This document shows, in pieces, positions 22,509 to 35,300 of a stretch of DNA of 64,000 bases. The translations under genes and the position numbers were made by a program. The first letter of the stretch is position 1; each line of letters starts with the position of its first letter. The notes beneath the pieces are model-generated. The model was not told where the DNA came from, ran no database searches, and worked only from the letters and a program-made list of their open reading frames with translations. Source of the DNA: Fasciolopsis buskii (taxonomy: Eukaryota > Platyhelminthes > Trematoda > Plagiorchiida > Fasciolidae); NCBI GenBank assembly GCA_008360955.1, contig LUCM01008726.1, positions 385,742 through 449,741 on the forward strand, in the 5' to 3' direction.

Positions 22509-22614
22509 GGTGGCCGGTCATCCTCTCGCGCAAAACGAAAAATGCTTGCACATGTTTCTACAGGACAAAATTATCGATCGCAACTATCGACCTTGCAAAA
22601 TGCGCAACTTGTGA
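22509..22614 (+). CDS. SNX3: Sorting nexin 3 (SNX3/SNX12), last coding exon
   Basis: The first base G completes the AA left by the exon at 7178-7302 to a Lys codon. Then come VAGHPLAQNEKCLHMFLQD, KIIDRNYRPCKMRNL and a TGA stop at 22612-22614. HPLAQNE.CLH.FLQ is the C-terminal helix signature of SNX3/SNX12, and the short basic tail after the PX domain has the usual family length. Together the two exons cover about the last half of a protein that is about 160 residues in other animals. The acceptor is strong (ATCTCTCTCTGGTTCCAG). The identification rests on the conserved motif, the phase match and the order of exons on one strand. The frame is intact, so the locus looks like a functional gene, not a pseudogene. 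Confidence 0.95.
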
Positions 22615-23400
22615 CAATGACCACTCAGTGCAGTTGAGGCGGTCGTTCACATTGTCGTACTTCCATACGCCACCAGTGCGCATACATACACGCGCACACA
22701 CACCATGTTCATGCACTAAGACGTCATCTTCCAGATACGGAGAATTCGAATCGTCTCATTAGGTTTGTCTAGGTCGTCAGTACTGATGCGGGGTATCGTC
22801 CAACTGTGTCCCTCATCACACAGAAATGTCAACAAGCGGACGTATTTTGTGGCCACCTCTCTCCCTACAGCTCCCGCCTCTAGCACTCAGTGTCTTCAGC
22901 CCGAATGTGATTATTCTAATTATTTGTATAGTGTTGTTGTTCATTGTGTCTATGCTGACTCCTATCCTTCTACTTTCATCTTACCCGTATTGTCACGTAT
23001 GTCACGCATCCATCTGGTCCAGTTTATCCCCACGTATGTTTCCGGGGCAGTTATCCGGTCCTGACTGATTTTTTTATTGAATGTTTCCCTTAGGGATTAT
23101 TCCCTGCCCCGTTGTACTGAACAGCTCTGATCAGACAGATTATTTGGTTCATTATTTGTTTTCTTCCTTTCTTTTTATTGGCCTCTCTGTTTGACCAGTA
23201 TGAATGTCAGCAAATTACCTGTTCACGTTGGAACTTTACTTCCCTGCATCAGTCGATATGAGTGTAAGCTCGAAATCTCAGTCAAATATTCGTATATAGT
23301 TATTTGTTTTGCTTTTTTGTTGCGTTCTCGCTACTGTTTGTCCATTCCTTCTTGTGGTAATCGCAGTTTGGCGTCGGATTGGAACGGTGATTAAATAGAA
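22615..23400 (+). other. Probable SNX3 3' UTR and downstream flank
   Basis: Pyrimidine-rich sequence following the SNX3 stop. I see no canonical AATAAA close by (the nearest look-alike is ATTAAA near 23391), so the transcript end is not fixed. Confidence 0.35.
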
Positions 23401-23535
23401 ATCTGTTGTCCCTTTTTGATGAGCTACTGGCATCCTGCGATCCCGATCGATCCTTTAACACCACTACTTCCAGTATGTTCCTTATTGATTCAGGATGCTC
23501 TTTTTTGTTGTTCACGTTTGAAGGAAGCAAATTAG

Positions 23536-23690
23536 TTCGGGCGCGGTGGATATGCACTGCTGATGATTCCTGACAAGGATGAAACAGCTGCACACTGCTT
23601 CCATGTTTTTTTAATGGTCAGTTGAGCGATTATATCACATGGTGAATTATTTCATGTAAACATTCTTCTCCTACTACTAGCACATGCCAA
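23536..23690 (+). repeat. tRNA-derived SINE, 3' portion
   Basis: Matches the SINE at 3728-4521 from within the tRNA-like region (AGTTCGGGCGCGG) through GCACTGCTGATGATTCCTGAC to CATTCTTCTCCTACTACTA. The A and B boxes are missing. Confidence 0.85.
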
Positions 23691-26669
23691 ATTAGTAATG
23701 TTTGTGACACGCTGATGGTATACTTTTGATTGCAATTTTGTCTGAATGCCTGCTGTATACAACCAACGACTGGATGTTCCTCTGAGGAAATAGGTATACT
23801 AGCCATACTCCAGTACATGGTACCACATAAACTTAGTTCGAGGCTTTAAAGTGAATATCAGAAAGTCATATAATCAATCACAGTGACGGCTGTAGATGAG
23901 ACAGCTGCATCGTTATAATGTCATCAATGTATTTGTAAACAAATGTGTCGATTACTGATTCTAGGTGCATTTATACGTCAGAAAGCCTTGAGTCAACTGG
24001 GAAGATCAGATCCAGTGAAATCACGGTCGATTCAGCTATGAATACGATTCATCCTTTGATATTTCCTCTTTGGAGTCTCCTTCGTAACTTGACTTGGATC
24101 GTGTTCATTGCGACTGGCCCGTTCTTTGCTCGTTCACGGTTCAGTCAACGCGGGTGATCTTGTTTTGTGCATCCAGACAGTTATCTTCTAATTCACAATG
24201 GTGCATTCGAACTGGCGTGGAAAAAAGCGTGAAAACTTTAACCAATGGACTAGTTCGTGTGAATGCTCTTAGACTACCGGCTTGGGATCCATTTAAGCAG
24301 TGGTTCGAGGCGGTGTTATACGTGGTTTTCTCACATCCGAAATCCATTCTTTTCTAGCTAGTTGTTCAGTTTATAATTTTTTCTAATCAATTTTTCACTA
24401 TTTCTGGTCACTCTTTTTTGAGCACTTAGTGCTGTGAGGTCCAACCAAAAAGAGAGCACGTTAGTGCAAAGTTAGTGGGTCTGCAAACTGAACTGAGCTG
24501 GATGCACGTTCAGTAAAAGGCAGTCAGCACACAATTTTTCTCTGGTAGTGGGGAAGTAGTCTAGAGCTCCACGGAAAACTCGTTGGACAACTATGCTGTT
24601 TCTGTTTGGTTTAAAGTCGTCATTTGGTTACCATTTTTGCCAATCGTGGAATCACGACCACCGGATATTCTGTTGTCTCTACCGGAAGTTTCCGAGTATG
24701 GTTACTTGTTTAGCGAAACAGGATGCGCGAACTGCGTTTACGCTTCGTGGATCCAAACCTAAAGAGTGATGACCTATGTACAGCAAAGTAAGAATTATAA
24801 TGCGCTAGATCCGACTCGATTGAATATCATCAGCATTTTTTCAATGACGTAGAGTGAACGGGGATAGTTGGTTTATTATCAGAGAAGATAAACATTTTGC
24901 ACGAAAGGTTTCCGCGCACAAACCTGTGACATTCAAAGCTATACCGGCAATCGATAGTTTTGGTCTAGTGCTGTGGGAGATTTCTTCATTTTGCTTGTGG
25001 TCTTTGTATTGCCACAATATTTTGCGTCACTGGTTTCATTAGTCCTGTGTATGCGTGAATATATGATGCGATAATCTTTCGACCAGACAGCGATTCGTCT
25101 TGCCGGTTGCACAAACGGTGCCGGTGCAGAGGCTCTGCAACTGAGTATCAGCCGTGCAAGAGCTAATCCCAATATAATGCCAATATTTATCATGGTTGCC
25201 AAATATTGTCATTGGGGAATATCAGTATCGATTGTGCGGAGACATGAATTATCAGTGGCCAAATCGGGCTACACTTCGTAATCGCCAATTAAACACGTGA
25301 GAATTAAGTACTTTTGATGGAGCTGATTTTCTGTGGCATTGATCGCGACAGTCGGTTGTTGTCGGAAGCAATGAAATCAAATGTCGTACTGGAACATCCG
25401 CGAATCAAAATAAGGTGTTAAAATCAGCAGCATAAATAACATTGTTTGTCTTCACGAGTGCAGCTGACCGTATGAGATAGCGGGGTCGTCGGGTTTGCTT
25501 GGTTGGTCAGTTTCGGAAATCGGTGGCAACTGTGTCACCGTGCATACGTTTATCTAATGACCAGACCGAAACTTGTATTTCATTAGTGTAGCCAGCTATC
25601 TCTTGGCTCTTGATTTGTTCTTCGCCCAGTGTCACACGTTCTGCATTTTCTTATACTCGGCCACCCAGGCCAGTGCACTGTTGCTACCATGAAGTATGTT
25701 GACTGTTGTGCAAAGTCGACGTCTGCGTATGTTCATTCTGAGGGTCAGAGACTTGTCATCTTCGGATTCCCATTATACTGGTGCATCAAATAGTAAGCAC
25801 TGAGACGAGGAGTGTGCCGAATAGAGGGGAGCACATGCAATTCAACCCGAAGCAAAATAATACACACCAATGGGCTTTTAAGTTAGTTTTATTTTTTTTT
25901 GAAGACCAAAACGGTAGTTCTCAATCCACATGTTACAATGGGGTCTCCTGCCCATCGGCGTGCACAGACAGACAGCTCGGTAAATCTAATTCCGACTGAC
26001 AGACACCTTACGAAGGTATCCGTCTGATTTGTTTGTTTTTGACATTTCGTTCCGTTGCTCGACCGTGGAGGTGAGTGAGTCTTAGTTTGCATAGCCGCTA
26101 ACCTTACACCAACGTGCTTTGGTCTTGGTTGCTACCTCACAGCACCATCTACTCAGTCAGAAAAATGAACAGGGAGCAGTGAAAGATCGATTGCGAAACA
26201 GCAAGTTGAGGAACCATACAAAAAAGGTTTCCGAGTGAGTACTCGAGGTACTTGGATGCAAACAATCGCACGTTTTAAACGTAATCCATGATGGGATTTG
26301 CATCGTCGCATGATAAATGGTCGCCTTTCGATGCGAGAGCGGGGGTAACTTGCTTGTTTTAGATGCCACTTGAGATTTTTCACACCGTTGTCAGTCTCTA
26401 TTGTTTTTCTGGTAAATTTTCCACAGTAGTTCTAGCTGACAACGTCGATGGTTTTGAACCCTCTTTTACTTAAAGGCCGCTCTTTGCCACGTATCCCATG
26501 CTCCGTCAAGCAGTTCACTTGCCTGGTTTGAATCTCAAGAACTATTGTAGACGTGCATTCAGACTGCCGTGCCATGAGTTCGATTTTTTGCCACGGAAAG
26601 TGGATTACAGTAAATGGGTAATCGAACTCTGTTGCGAAGGGGGATGTGTATGAGTAAGATTCAGCTTGT
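23691..26669. other. No firm feature; one weak exon candidate
   Basis: The stretch 24177-24357 (+) has an acceptor-like TGTTTTGTGCATCCAG and an open frame to a TAG, but a minus-strand frame across the same bases is equally open. I recognise no domain elsewhere in this interval. Confidence 0.3.
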
Positions 26670-28130
26670 TGGCTCAGGTTTTAAGAACAGATAGATTGTA
26701 AGTTACTGGAAAAAAGGGAAAGATCGTGCTCCAGAACTTTGGAATCCGGGAAGTAAAAGAGACTGGAATAATGGACGTTACCATCTGGAGATGAAGGCTC
26801 GATAAGGATAAATGGCCGTCCGAATACGAGAACGAGAGAAAGCCACGGGAATGAGAACTACGAAATAGGTTCGGAAGAACAGAAACCAAAATAATGACGA
26901 TAGAAAAAAAGAGTGAACCAACTGTTCGGGGATGAGCAAGTGACTGCAGACTTGAGGTCAGGGAGGAGTAACTGGTCAGCCGAATAGCTTTTCATTGAAC
27001 CTGATTAAGAAGGAAAAGAGCGGTGGGAGATGAAGCTCCGTTTCACACTTAATTGCAATATTCAAGTGTCGGAAGTATTCGGGCGGATGTAAAACAGCAT
27101 CTACCGCGGAATAATAAACCAACTTTGTGTGCAACACTAGGGGCGTGTGCCGACACAAAGGGAACCAACAAAGAGAGAAATTTATGGACAAGCCCAATAG
27201 TGGAAGTGATTCAATGAAGGGAACTCGAGTTAAAATTTAACTGGGGGTAATTAGGGGGATGTTTGAGTGGAATAGAAAAGATAGGAGTTTTGGAAAGATC
27301 GAAAAAGCGATCGTTGGTAAAGGCTCAGGCAAAGATACGTCGCAGATTGGAAGCGTGCGATGCATTAGGAACCGTACGATCATGATCAATGTTGACAGTG
27401 GCTTGACAAGCACATAAGAAAGAGAGAGCAATAGAGTGGCATCGTTAGCAAAACGGTGAAGACAACTGGCGGTTGATGTAATCAGATTATCAATAAATTG
27501 GAGGAAAAGAGTAGGCTCAAGTATGGAACCTTGGGGAACATCAGCATTCACAGACAACGGCTGAGACAGCACCCCATGGACTCGGGCGGAGACGGCCTGC
27601 TGGCTGAGGAAACATGAAATCGACAATACGAGGTCAACCAGTTGACAGATGTTGCTGATTATAGCGGAAGCCTCGGTTTTACTTTCCATGGTCGAGTTGT
27701 CTGGTGAGCAGAACACCGAGTCTTTGTGGTAAACGTGAAATCGTCAAGAATGATAATTTGGCTTCTGGAGTGTGATGAAGTCAGTATTTCAACGTTTGAA
27801 GATAAATAAAAGAACAGAGGGTTATTGCTGTTCAGGGAGCAGTAAACGGCACAAAAATACCCATTAAAAGGAGGGAACCGAATTATCAACCACACAAATT
27901 GGAAGTTTCGTTTGGAGAAATCGATATGTGGAAGTCTAGGGAGGCGCCAGATCGATGGATATAGATACATACGCCAGTCTTAGAAAAGAAGCAGGAGTGA
28001 AGTAAGTAGGGCATCGGAAGTCGCTTGTCTCTGAAGAAGGAGGAGCTTGTTTCTGTCAAAACTGAGGCGACGGGAGAATAAGACTAGAGAAAATATTTAG
28101 CGCGGCGAGTCTCGTGCATATTCCGTGAGC
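26670..28130 (-). mobile_element. CR1/Jockey-type LINE, internally deleted
   Basis: On the minus strand 28100-27720 encodes the endonuclease (PRLPHIDFSKRN, VYCSLNSNNPLFFYLSSN, IIILDDF where GDF is usual). The next stretch, 27716-27237, is already deep in the RT (FLSQQAVSARVHGVLSQPL, VNADVPQGSILEPTLFLQFI, HRFANDATLLLSLSY), so the region between is deleted. The catalytic YADD is changed to FAND. C-terminal traces lie at 27197-26674 in several frames. It belongs to a different lineage from the copy at 12000-13697. Confidence 0.8.
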
Positions 28131-28819
28131 AAGTGCACTCAGATGGACAAGAACACTTGGTTTGTAAAATTCATGTTTGATGAAAGAGAACCGGGACCCA
28201 AGCTCTGTGATCTAGAGTGGAAAACCACAAGGCCTCAGTAGGTTTGGGCGTGGTAGTCAGCCAGACGACAGCAGTGGAATCTTTCCCTCTCGATGGCTGA
28301 TCAACAGCATGTTGATACGTGCTCGTGCCAGCTCCTAGACGAGCTTTCCCCAGTTTAACCTCTGATTCATTTGTCAACTGACCCTCAAGGAGGTGGGGGA
28401 TGTTGACGAATCATCTTTGAGATTGGTTCGTGTGTAAGGTATGCCACAGGTAAAGTAATGTCTCCACAAAGTGGTTTCCAAAATGTGCTCCATGTCCTCG
28501 GGAAATCAGATTAAATCCTGTGTTAAGTGCGAAGCGCTGATCTTTGCAATAGTACCGACATTCGCAGTGAAAGGAAGCGCAACTCGTAAAATACTATGCG
28601 GAAGTCGTTTTATATGTCAGCATCTCGTATTTAGTCCGGGGGTAGCAGTAATAACCCTGGTTGTTGTTGGTATGCTTCCCACCGAGTGGTGGACTGATAT
28701 TTCTCACGCTGCAGCGAGGAAATTTTTCCAGTTCTGTGCGGTTGGTATGCTCTCCACGAGCACAATATTTTCCCATAGTTTGGCTTTGGCAGATTCATCA
28801 AATTAGGAAACGTCCGACG

Positions 28820-28890
28820 TAGTCCCGTAGCTCAGCTGGTGCAGCACATAATGTGAAACTACGAGCCGATGCCAAAACTTCAAGCCCGCT
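28820..28890 (+). repeat. tRNA-like SINE head
   Basis: TAGCTCAGCTGG at 28828-28839 is almost a textbook tRNA A box, and ACTTCAAGCCC at about 28877-28887 is a B-box-like match at suitable distance. The anticodon-arm region does not fold convincingly, so this is a tRNA-derived repeat or tRNA pseudogene. Confidence 0.55.
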
Positions 28891-31800
28891 TGGGTCTTGT
28901 ACGGTGAATCATCCAGGCTAGATTGTCCGGGATACAGGACTAGCAGACAGAGTCACCTTGGTATCAGGTAGATGACGCGCAGGGCAGGAATCCAGTCGAC
29001 TGCACGCCGGAGAACAAGGTGGGAATCAACCACACTCCAGTTCTGGGACAAAGTGAAAGATTTCTGTGATATATTCAGAGACGGAATTGGACGTCACACG
29101 AAAAGTCGAAAGAAGAGACGTTGAGCCCAAGCGACTTAGGACAGTCGACCTATGTAAATCGTTTGACTATGACAAATAAATTGGCCAGAGAGTATTTGGT
29201 CGCTTTTGCTTCATTAAAGAGGGTGCTATTTGAATCAGAATCAAGACTATTTATCACGCCGCTAGAGCAAGCTACCGCGATGTTGCGATGTCAAAACAGT
29301 CTATTGTGAAAATTCATGGCTTACATCTATCCGTGGGTTCGAAGCTATCCGAGGCTGAGAACCTTTTACGGTTGAATCAATTTAAAAATATTCTTTTGTT
29401 TGAGATACTCCCACGGATTCTTAACTGGATTCAAATCTAAAAGCTTAGGTGACCATTGAAGCAACCTTATCGCTTTGGCTCTCTTTTCACTTGTAGCAGT
29501 TTTCGCTGTTATTTCACAATGGAAAGTTTTATTTGTCGGTGCTAATCGCTGGCAAGAGTTTGTTTAGTATCTCTGAGTATTCCTCACTGCTGACTTTTTG
29601 ACTCAAAGTCACAGAATGACTGTCAGTCAACGCCTTTGCGCCATCCCTGTCCGGTTTGTTTCACTCGATAAAATAGCAAGGTTGTATGATACTAGCGGAG
29701 CTGGCTGGTCGGTCACGTAATACCCACTGGGATTTGGGACTCTGGTTACAGTCACAGTGACGAGGCTTTTAAAAATGCTCTTGGGTATGAATGGCAGAAG
29801 ATTCTCAAGATTATATTTGGATCCTAATGTTTAGGTTTTTTCTAACATGGAAGTTGTGTACTAACAGACCGATTCAATTGGATGAGCCATAGGCTAGTTC
29901 TCCCAACTTCTATTACGCGAATTGAAAACTGCGTTAGACCATGTTTGGAACAATTCAACCGAGACAAGCTCATTGATGGGGCCATGTTCAGTCTGACCGT
30001 GAGGAAACCAGGTTTTTCGAATCAATAACTTTTTGCTTATCACTAACGATAATAGTTGTTTCATTGCTGCTTCCGCAGAGCGAACGTGGCCGGCATCGAC
30101 CGGATTTTCTCACTCTTCAAAAGAATTTCAACTGCAGAATTCAGACTGGCCCCAGAACGGCTTGTCCGTTCGAGATGGGAACCAATTTCGAGAGACCTCA
30201 TGAACGAGGACGAGTGCACTGTGGTCACGCCAGTTTGCTTCTGTCTTCAGAACACAGACAAATCGTCCTTGTTTTCACGATGGTTGTCTTCCCTAATCTG
30301 GAAATCGCGTTACATTTCATTGGTCCTGCAGATTTTGGGTCTCCTTAAAAATTGGTTCTTTTTCAGCTTACTTGGACTGCCCTGAAACTGACGATCAACG
30401 AAAAATTTTCGTTTGGGTAGTAAACGTTTATTGGCTTTATTATTCGAGTAGCGCTATCCGGACATGAAAACCGTCTGACAATAGTACTACCGATAGTCGT
30501 CCATTATTGAGTGACTCGTAGGGAACTGACGCCGCTTTTAGTTTCAATAACGACATGTAGTCAAATGAGTGGTTCGAGTAAGGTAGACAAGGGGAAAGAA
30601 GTAGGATTTTTTTCTAGTTGAACGAAAGTGCTACTCAGTTCAGTAATATCAACAGGAAAACTGGTCAGTTTGTCTCTTTGACCAAAGAGATGATTTAGTC
30701 ACTTCTATAGAATTTCGCCTTTGTTGTTCCCTAAAAGTTGCTTAGCTAACAAGCTGTCAAAGCCTCTGACCTCTGGTTTTGTCAAATGGAAATCGTATCT
30801 CACGCCACCACTACCCGAGAATGTGTACACGATTTGCTATATCTTACGCGATGATTGCAACTAGGAGGAGTTTAACCTCTCACTGCATGGTTCTTGCCCA
30901 GCGGCGTAACCCAGTGACATTCGATAAAATGAACACAGCTGACGATTAACCGATAGATAAAAAAGTGGGGAAACTACATTCAGGGAATTTGTAACATACC
31001 CTGAAACAGCGATCTTCGAAAGGTTTGCATGACTAATCTGAAAAGCACAGAATCTGAAAAACCAACGTGACCCGAAGCCCAGCAAGCGTATTTGCCTGCG
31101 TCAACGCCTACACAACCAAATCCGCTACGGCAGCTCACAACCTGCTCGTTACAAATTCTCAGCTGTTGGAAAAATAAAAAGTGGTCATTTGATCAAGAAA
31201 TACGATTAGCGTCTAAGCTATGTCATCCACTGCTCTCACTTTACATACAAATTAGTTTGATCTGCTTTTGTTTGATATTCTTGGGTCTTCGAATATGCTG
31301 CTAGGGGATGAAGCGGATATCTGTTTCGGTCCTTCACAAAACGGGGTGGTTGACTAACGTTCATGGTGCGTTGCGCGTCATATACTGGGTTTAGTAGATT
31401 ACCCGCTGTAACTTACCAACGGTAAAATTCCACAAGAAAATTAACAGCCAAATCCGTCCACTCAAGGAGATCTTGGGTCCGCCTAATGCGTGCATCACCG
31501 AGGCAGCGCCAGTCATGTGCCCCATTACAATTATTTCTTTCAACAACTAACTCCCACAACGTATGGATAATTGGTTAGCTAAAATACTAAGATCTGCTAG
31601 AATCGTGGTTCAAAAATGCGATTTCAAAGACAGTTTTGAAATATGTCAACTTTTAGAAGGCGGAAGTATGAAATTTGTGTGTGGGGAGACAAACATAAAA
31701 CAGGAGTACTTGGTGAACTTTTCATCAGGGAAACATTTCCGAATTGGAAATCTCGAAGGCAAAAATCGAGTAGTTTTGATTTCACACACATCTTGCATAC

Positions 31801-33949
31801 CATTTTCCACGTTATCTCTGAAATGTCATAGTCATTCCGATTTATGTCAAAAAATCTTCGGAATTGGGTAAGAACAGGCCACCGTTTCACAAGACTCCTC
31901 AAAAATAAATATTATCGCAGATTGCAGAATAGTTAATAGATGATAAACGCACCTTACTGCAAGTATGCACTGACATCCGTGGAAGAAAGACCGGGTTTCA
32001 GGCCTATGCAAACGGGATCTCAATAATTCGGTTGATTGACGTTTCCGAACAGTTTTGACATTATTCCGAGTAGTTTCGACATAGTTCCGAAATAATGTTG
32101 GGAATTGTTTAGAAAGGTTGCAAATACAGTTTTAGCCCCGCTGGAGGAAGTTACTAATCACTAGCGTAAACAGGATATTTCAAACTTGGGAGTTTAAAAC
32201 GGCTAAAATGATTGGTGATCACACTGTCTAACATTGACTTTCCTCACGTGAGAGTCGGAAGAAAATCGGAAAAACGCAAAACTTTATTCAAGGACTGAAA
32301 GCCTGACTAAAATAGCCAACAATCAAATGAAGGGCACCATCTAACAAAGGAGGAAATAAACAACTAGGGTTTTTTTAATTCTTTGGTCAGACATTTTTGG
32401 GCTCCACTGGACAGCTAACCGGTCTGTACCACTGGAGAAATGGGTAGCGTTGCTATCGAGCTTGCTGTACCAGGAAAATTTGGTGCACGTGATTATGCTC
32501 CCCTCGCAATTTTTTCCGCATGATTTTCTATCTCGTAAGTAGTTACACAATCCTTCAGATTTATTCTTATAAGGGAATAACCGGAAACCACACAGTTGGT
32601 AAAGTCAGACGCTTTATCCAAGAACGTGGGTGCTACCCAAAAATTTTCGAAAATAGCGACCGAACCTTGGTACCGACTAACAATCACCGTGTTCTCTTGG
32701 ATATGGGGTTACAGTATCCCCTTCCACACGTCTTGATTCCCTAATCCAGGATTGAGGAGAGCAATAATTCAGCACGCGTTTGTCGTTTTATGTCTTGTAT
32801 GTCAGTGGCTGTAGAAAGGACTAAAATTCGACAATGCTGTTTGCATGCGGGGTTATCAGATGTCAGGACCTCCCGTAACTGGATGACACGAGAAAGAAAC
32901 ATCAGAACACAAAACTGAAGGGGACATGTTTGAATGCATTCAATGTGAATGTAATTTGGTATATTGTGCGAACATTTCATAGACATCAAACGGCACCCAC
33001 GTCCAGTTAATCCGTCACGCATTTGACTGCCACACAAGAGAAATTTCTCGTTATTAGTTTATCAAGTCCTCAGATTTGGTGAATTTCTGTCAGGAAGTGC
33101 GTTACCACAGCTTGATTTCGATAGTTCCATACAGTCGAATGCTGGCAAACAAATTGGACAGGTGCACTTTGTGGCCACATTGTCCATTGTCTTTGTGAAA
33201 TCGATACGACAGAAACTGGTCATGAACATGCAAGGATTAGATGACTGCACTGCGGTCAGATGAAGCACACGTATGGTAAAATCTAGTGCAGTCTTGGACA
33301 ATCAAGTTCAACCACACAGTGTACTCGTAAAATCTGAATTCAGTTTCCGTTTTGCCCATTGCTCGAAAGGACCGTTGTCATCGATCGGTTATTTATTTAA
33401 TTCCTTAGACCAGCGGAAGTTTCCACCAAGTAAAACAACATTCTTTTAAACAATTGTATTTCAGTAATTCATTGGCAACCCGTCTACGGGTTGCATGGAA
33501 ATGTTATAAAACAAATCACGGGGTTCTACATGGAAGTACCAATCAAGGATGGGAAGTTATATCGATAAAATTGCCATAGTCGTGTGATTAGTTTATCTAA
33601 CTCACGGCCCGTTCCAACCTACACTTGGCCATTTCCATGATTAAGGCCTTATTGCTTAGTTTTGCGTTCCGTATCAACTCTAGAAAAAAAGCATTTTAAC
33701 TAAGAAATATATTCCGAAACACTATTCCCAAACTCAAGACCTGGTACAGAAGTGCGTAAGTCAACTCTAGAAGAAAGCAGACGTTTCTACAAGAGAAATT
33801 ATAAAAGACTTCATAGGCTAGTAATGAAAGAGCATTTTGATGCAACCAAAGAGCTAATGCATAATTAGGAATAGTGGTGATGAACAAGTGCGATTTTACG
33901 GGCAAACTTACCGCAATTCTGGGAGAGAGAGGACACCAAGGTAACTAGA
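28891..33949. other. Mostly unannotatable intergenic DNA
   Basis: No family or domain recognised. Open frames at 30056-30385 and 31563-31871 look partly protein-like but lack paired splice sites or known motifs. Confidence 0.4.
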
Positions 33950-35300
33950 AGCCCTGATGAGTATGGCGTAATGCAAAAACATGAACATCAAAAGATGGTT
34001 GCTCTGAAAGGGCTTAAGGATAATGGTTTCACATAAAATACTGCGACGTACAAACTCTACAGTTCTCAAAATTTCTCAAGATCCACAAACCTTAGACACT
34101 GATTGGTCTAGTGTTGTGGGTGAACAGCTCCGCCATTCGGATGCATGCGCTACTCGAATCATATACTTGGTTTGAGAGGCATCTAATTTCTTACATCAAA
34201 TTCAAAAGGCCAAAATGCAAGATAAAATTAAGTTCTTACTTGACGTTAAATCTCTATTCTCAAGTGTGGCACTATTGAGATCCCTCTATTTCACAGTGGA
34301 TTTTATATTAGAAAAAAGTAGTGTAGAGTTGGTCTACTAGTAAACAGTTTGCCCGAGCCACTGCTCTTCGCATTTAACATCCAGTTCTTATTTTATGGAG
34401 CCTTATACAGACAACGGGATTATGCAACTATGGGATCACCACTAGATGCACTACCTGGTGACGCATTCCTCGAAAAACTAGAAACAACTAAGTCAAAATC
34501 TGTGACTGACAGTTTTGAGTATTATTACCGTTATGTAGACGATGTATTCCTTGTGTCTCATTATGTGCGAGACTTAAATTCTGTGCAAATGGAATTTAAG
34601 AAGGCTTCCAAGATAGTGCGTTTCACTGTTGAAGGCAAAGTGGACAAGCATTTGCTGGTCCTGGACGCACTTCCCTAAAGTTTGGGAGATGGTCGGACAT
34701 AGTAAAAAATCCACAGCAAACGAATGTGGAGTGACCAATACATCAACTTTAACAGCTTCGTTAGTATGCACAAAATTGAAACCGATTGAGGTCCCTGACC
34801 TTGAGAGTGAGGGGAATCTTTTCCGCAGAAACTTTGGATAATGAGTTGATGTTCATCGGAAACATGCCACGGGAAATTGGCGATTTAGGTCGGTTTACTG
34901 AGAAGAATATGGTCGAAAAAACACCATAAACTCTCATAAGGCTTACTCCACAGTCTGTCATTTGTAAAGGATACAGTCTATGAAACTTCACGTCGACTTT
35001 TGGGAAGAGCAATCTTTAGTGCATTCAATGATGTCACACTGCACTGCGTTTCCTGGTACTCTTCTTATTCAGATTCAAAGCAGTAATAGATTGCCCATCT
35101 TCACCCAATGTGTTTCACGTAAGTCGACCGACGCGGAATTGAAGGTTCTCTTTCGTGTTTCCTTTACCAACGCCAAGGACGTTCGGCGCCACTGTCGATT
35201 ACGGAAGCCATAGGCATCAAGAAGTTAAACACCGACCTCTGTGGTCAAAAGCGTTCGGTCCGAACGGTTCAAATGCCGTGGTCCATAACTGACCGAGACC
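33950..35300 (+). mobile_element. Penelope-like element remnant
   Basis: Fragments in several plus frames follow the Penelope-like RT order: FLKIHKP near 34080, LDVKSLFSSVALLRS near 34240, YATMGSPLDALPGDAFLEKLE at 34420-34490, and YRYVDDVFLVSHYVRDL at 34530-34575 with the YVDD catalytic box intact, then FTVEGK. The endonuclease end is not clear. It is a decayed copy from a different lineage from the one at 57205-59895. Confidence 0.75.

Noticed and set aside
24177..24357. Acceptor-led terminal exon ending ...VLYVVFSHPKSILF
   Set aside because: The minus strand is open over the same interval and there is no poly(A) signal nearby; kept only as a note.
30056..30385. Open frame with RFRLAPERLVRSRW-like protein text and an acceptor-like CTTCCGCAG
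   Set aside because: Two overlapping frames are open, no good donor follows, and no family is recognised.
31563..31871. 102-codon open frame ending at a GGTAAGA donor-like site
   Set aside because: A second plus frame and a minus frame over the same bases are equally open, and no convincing acceptor pairs with the site.
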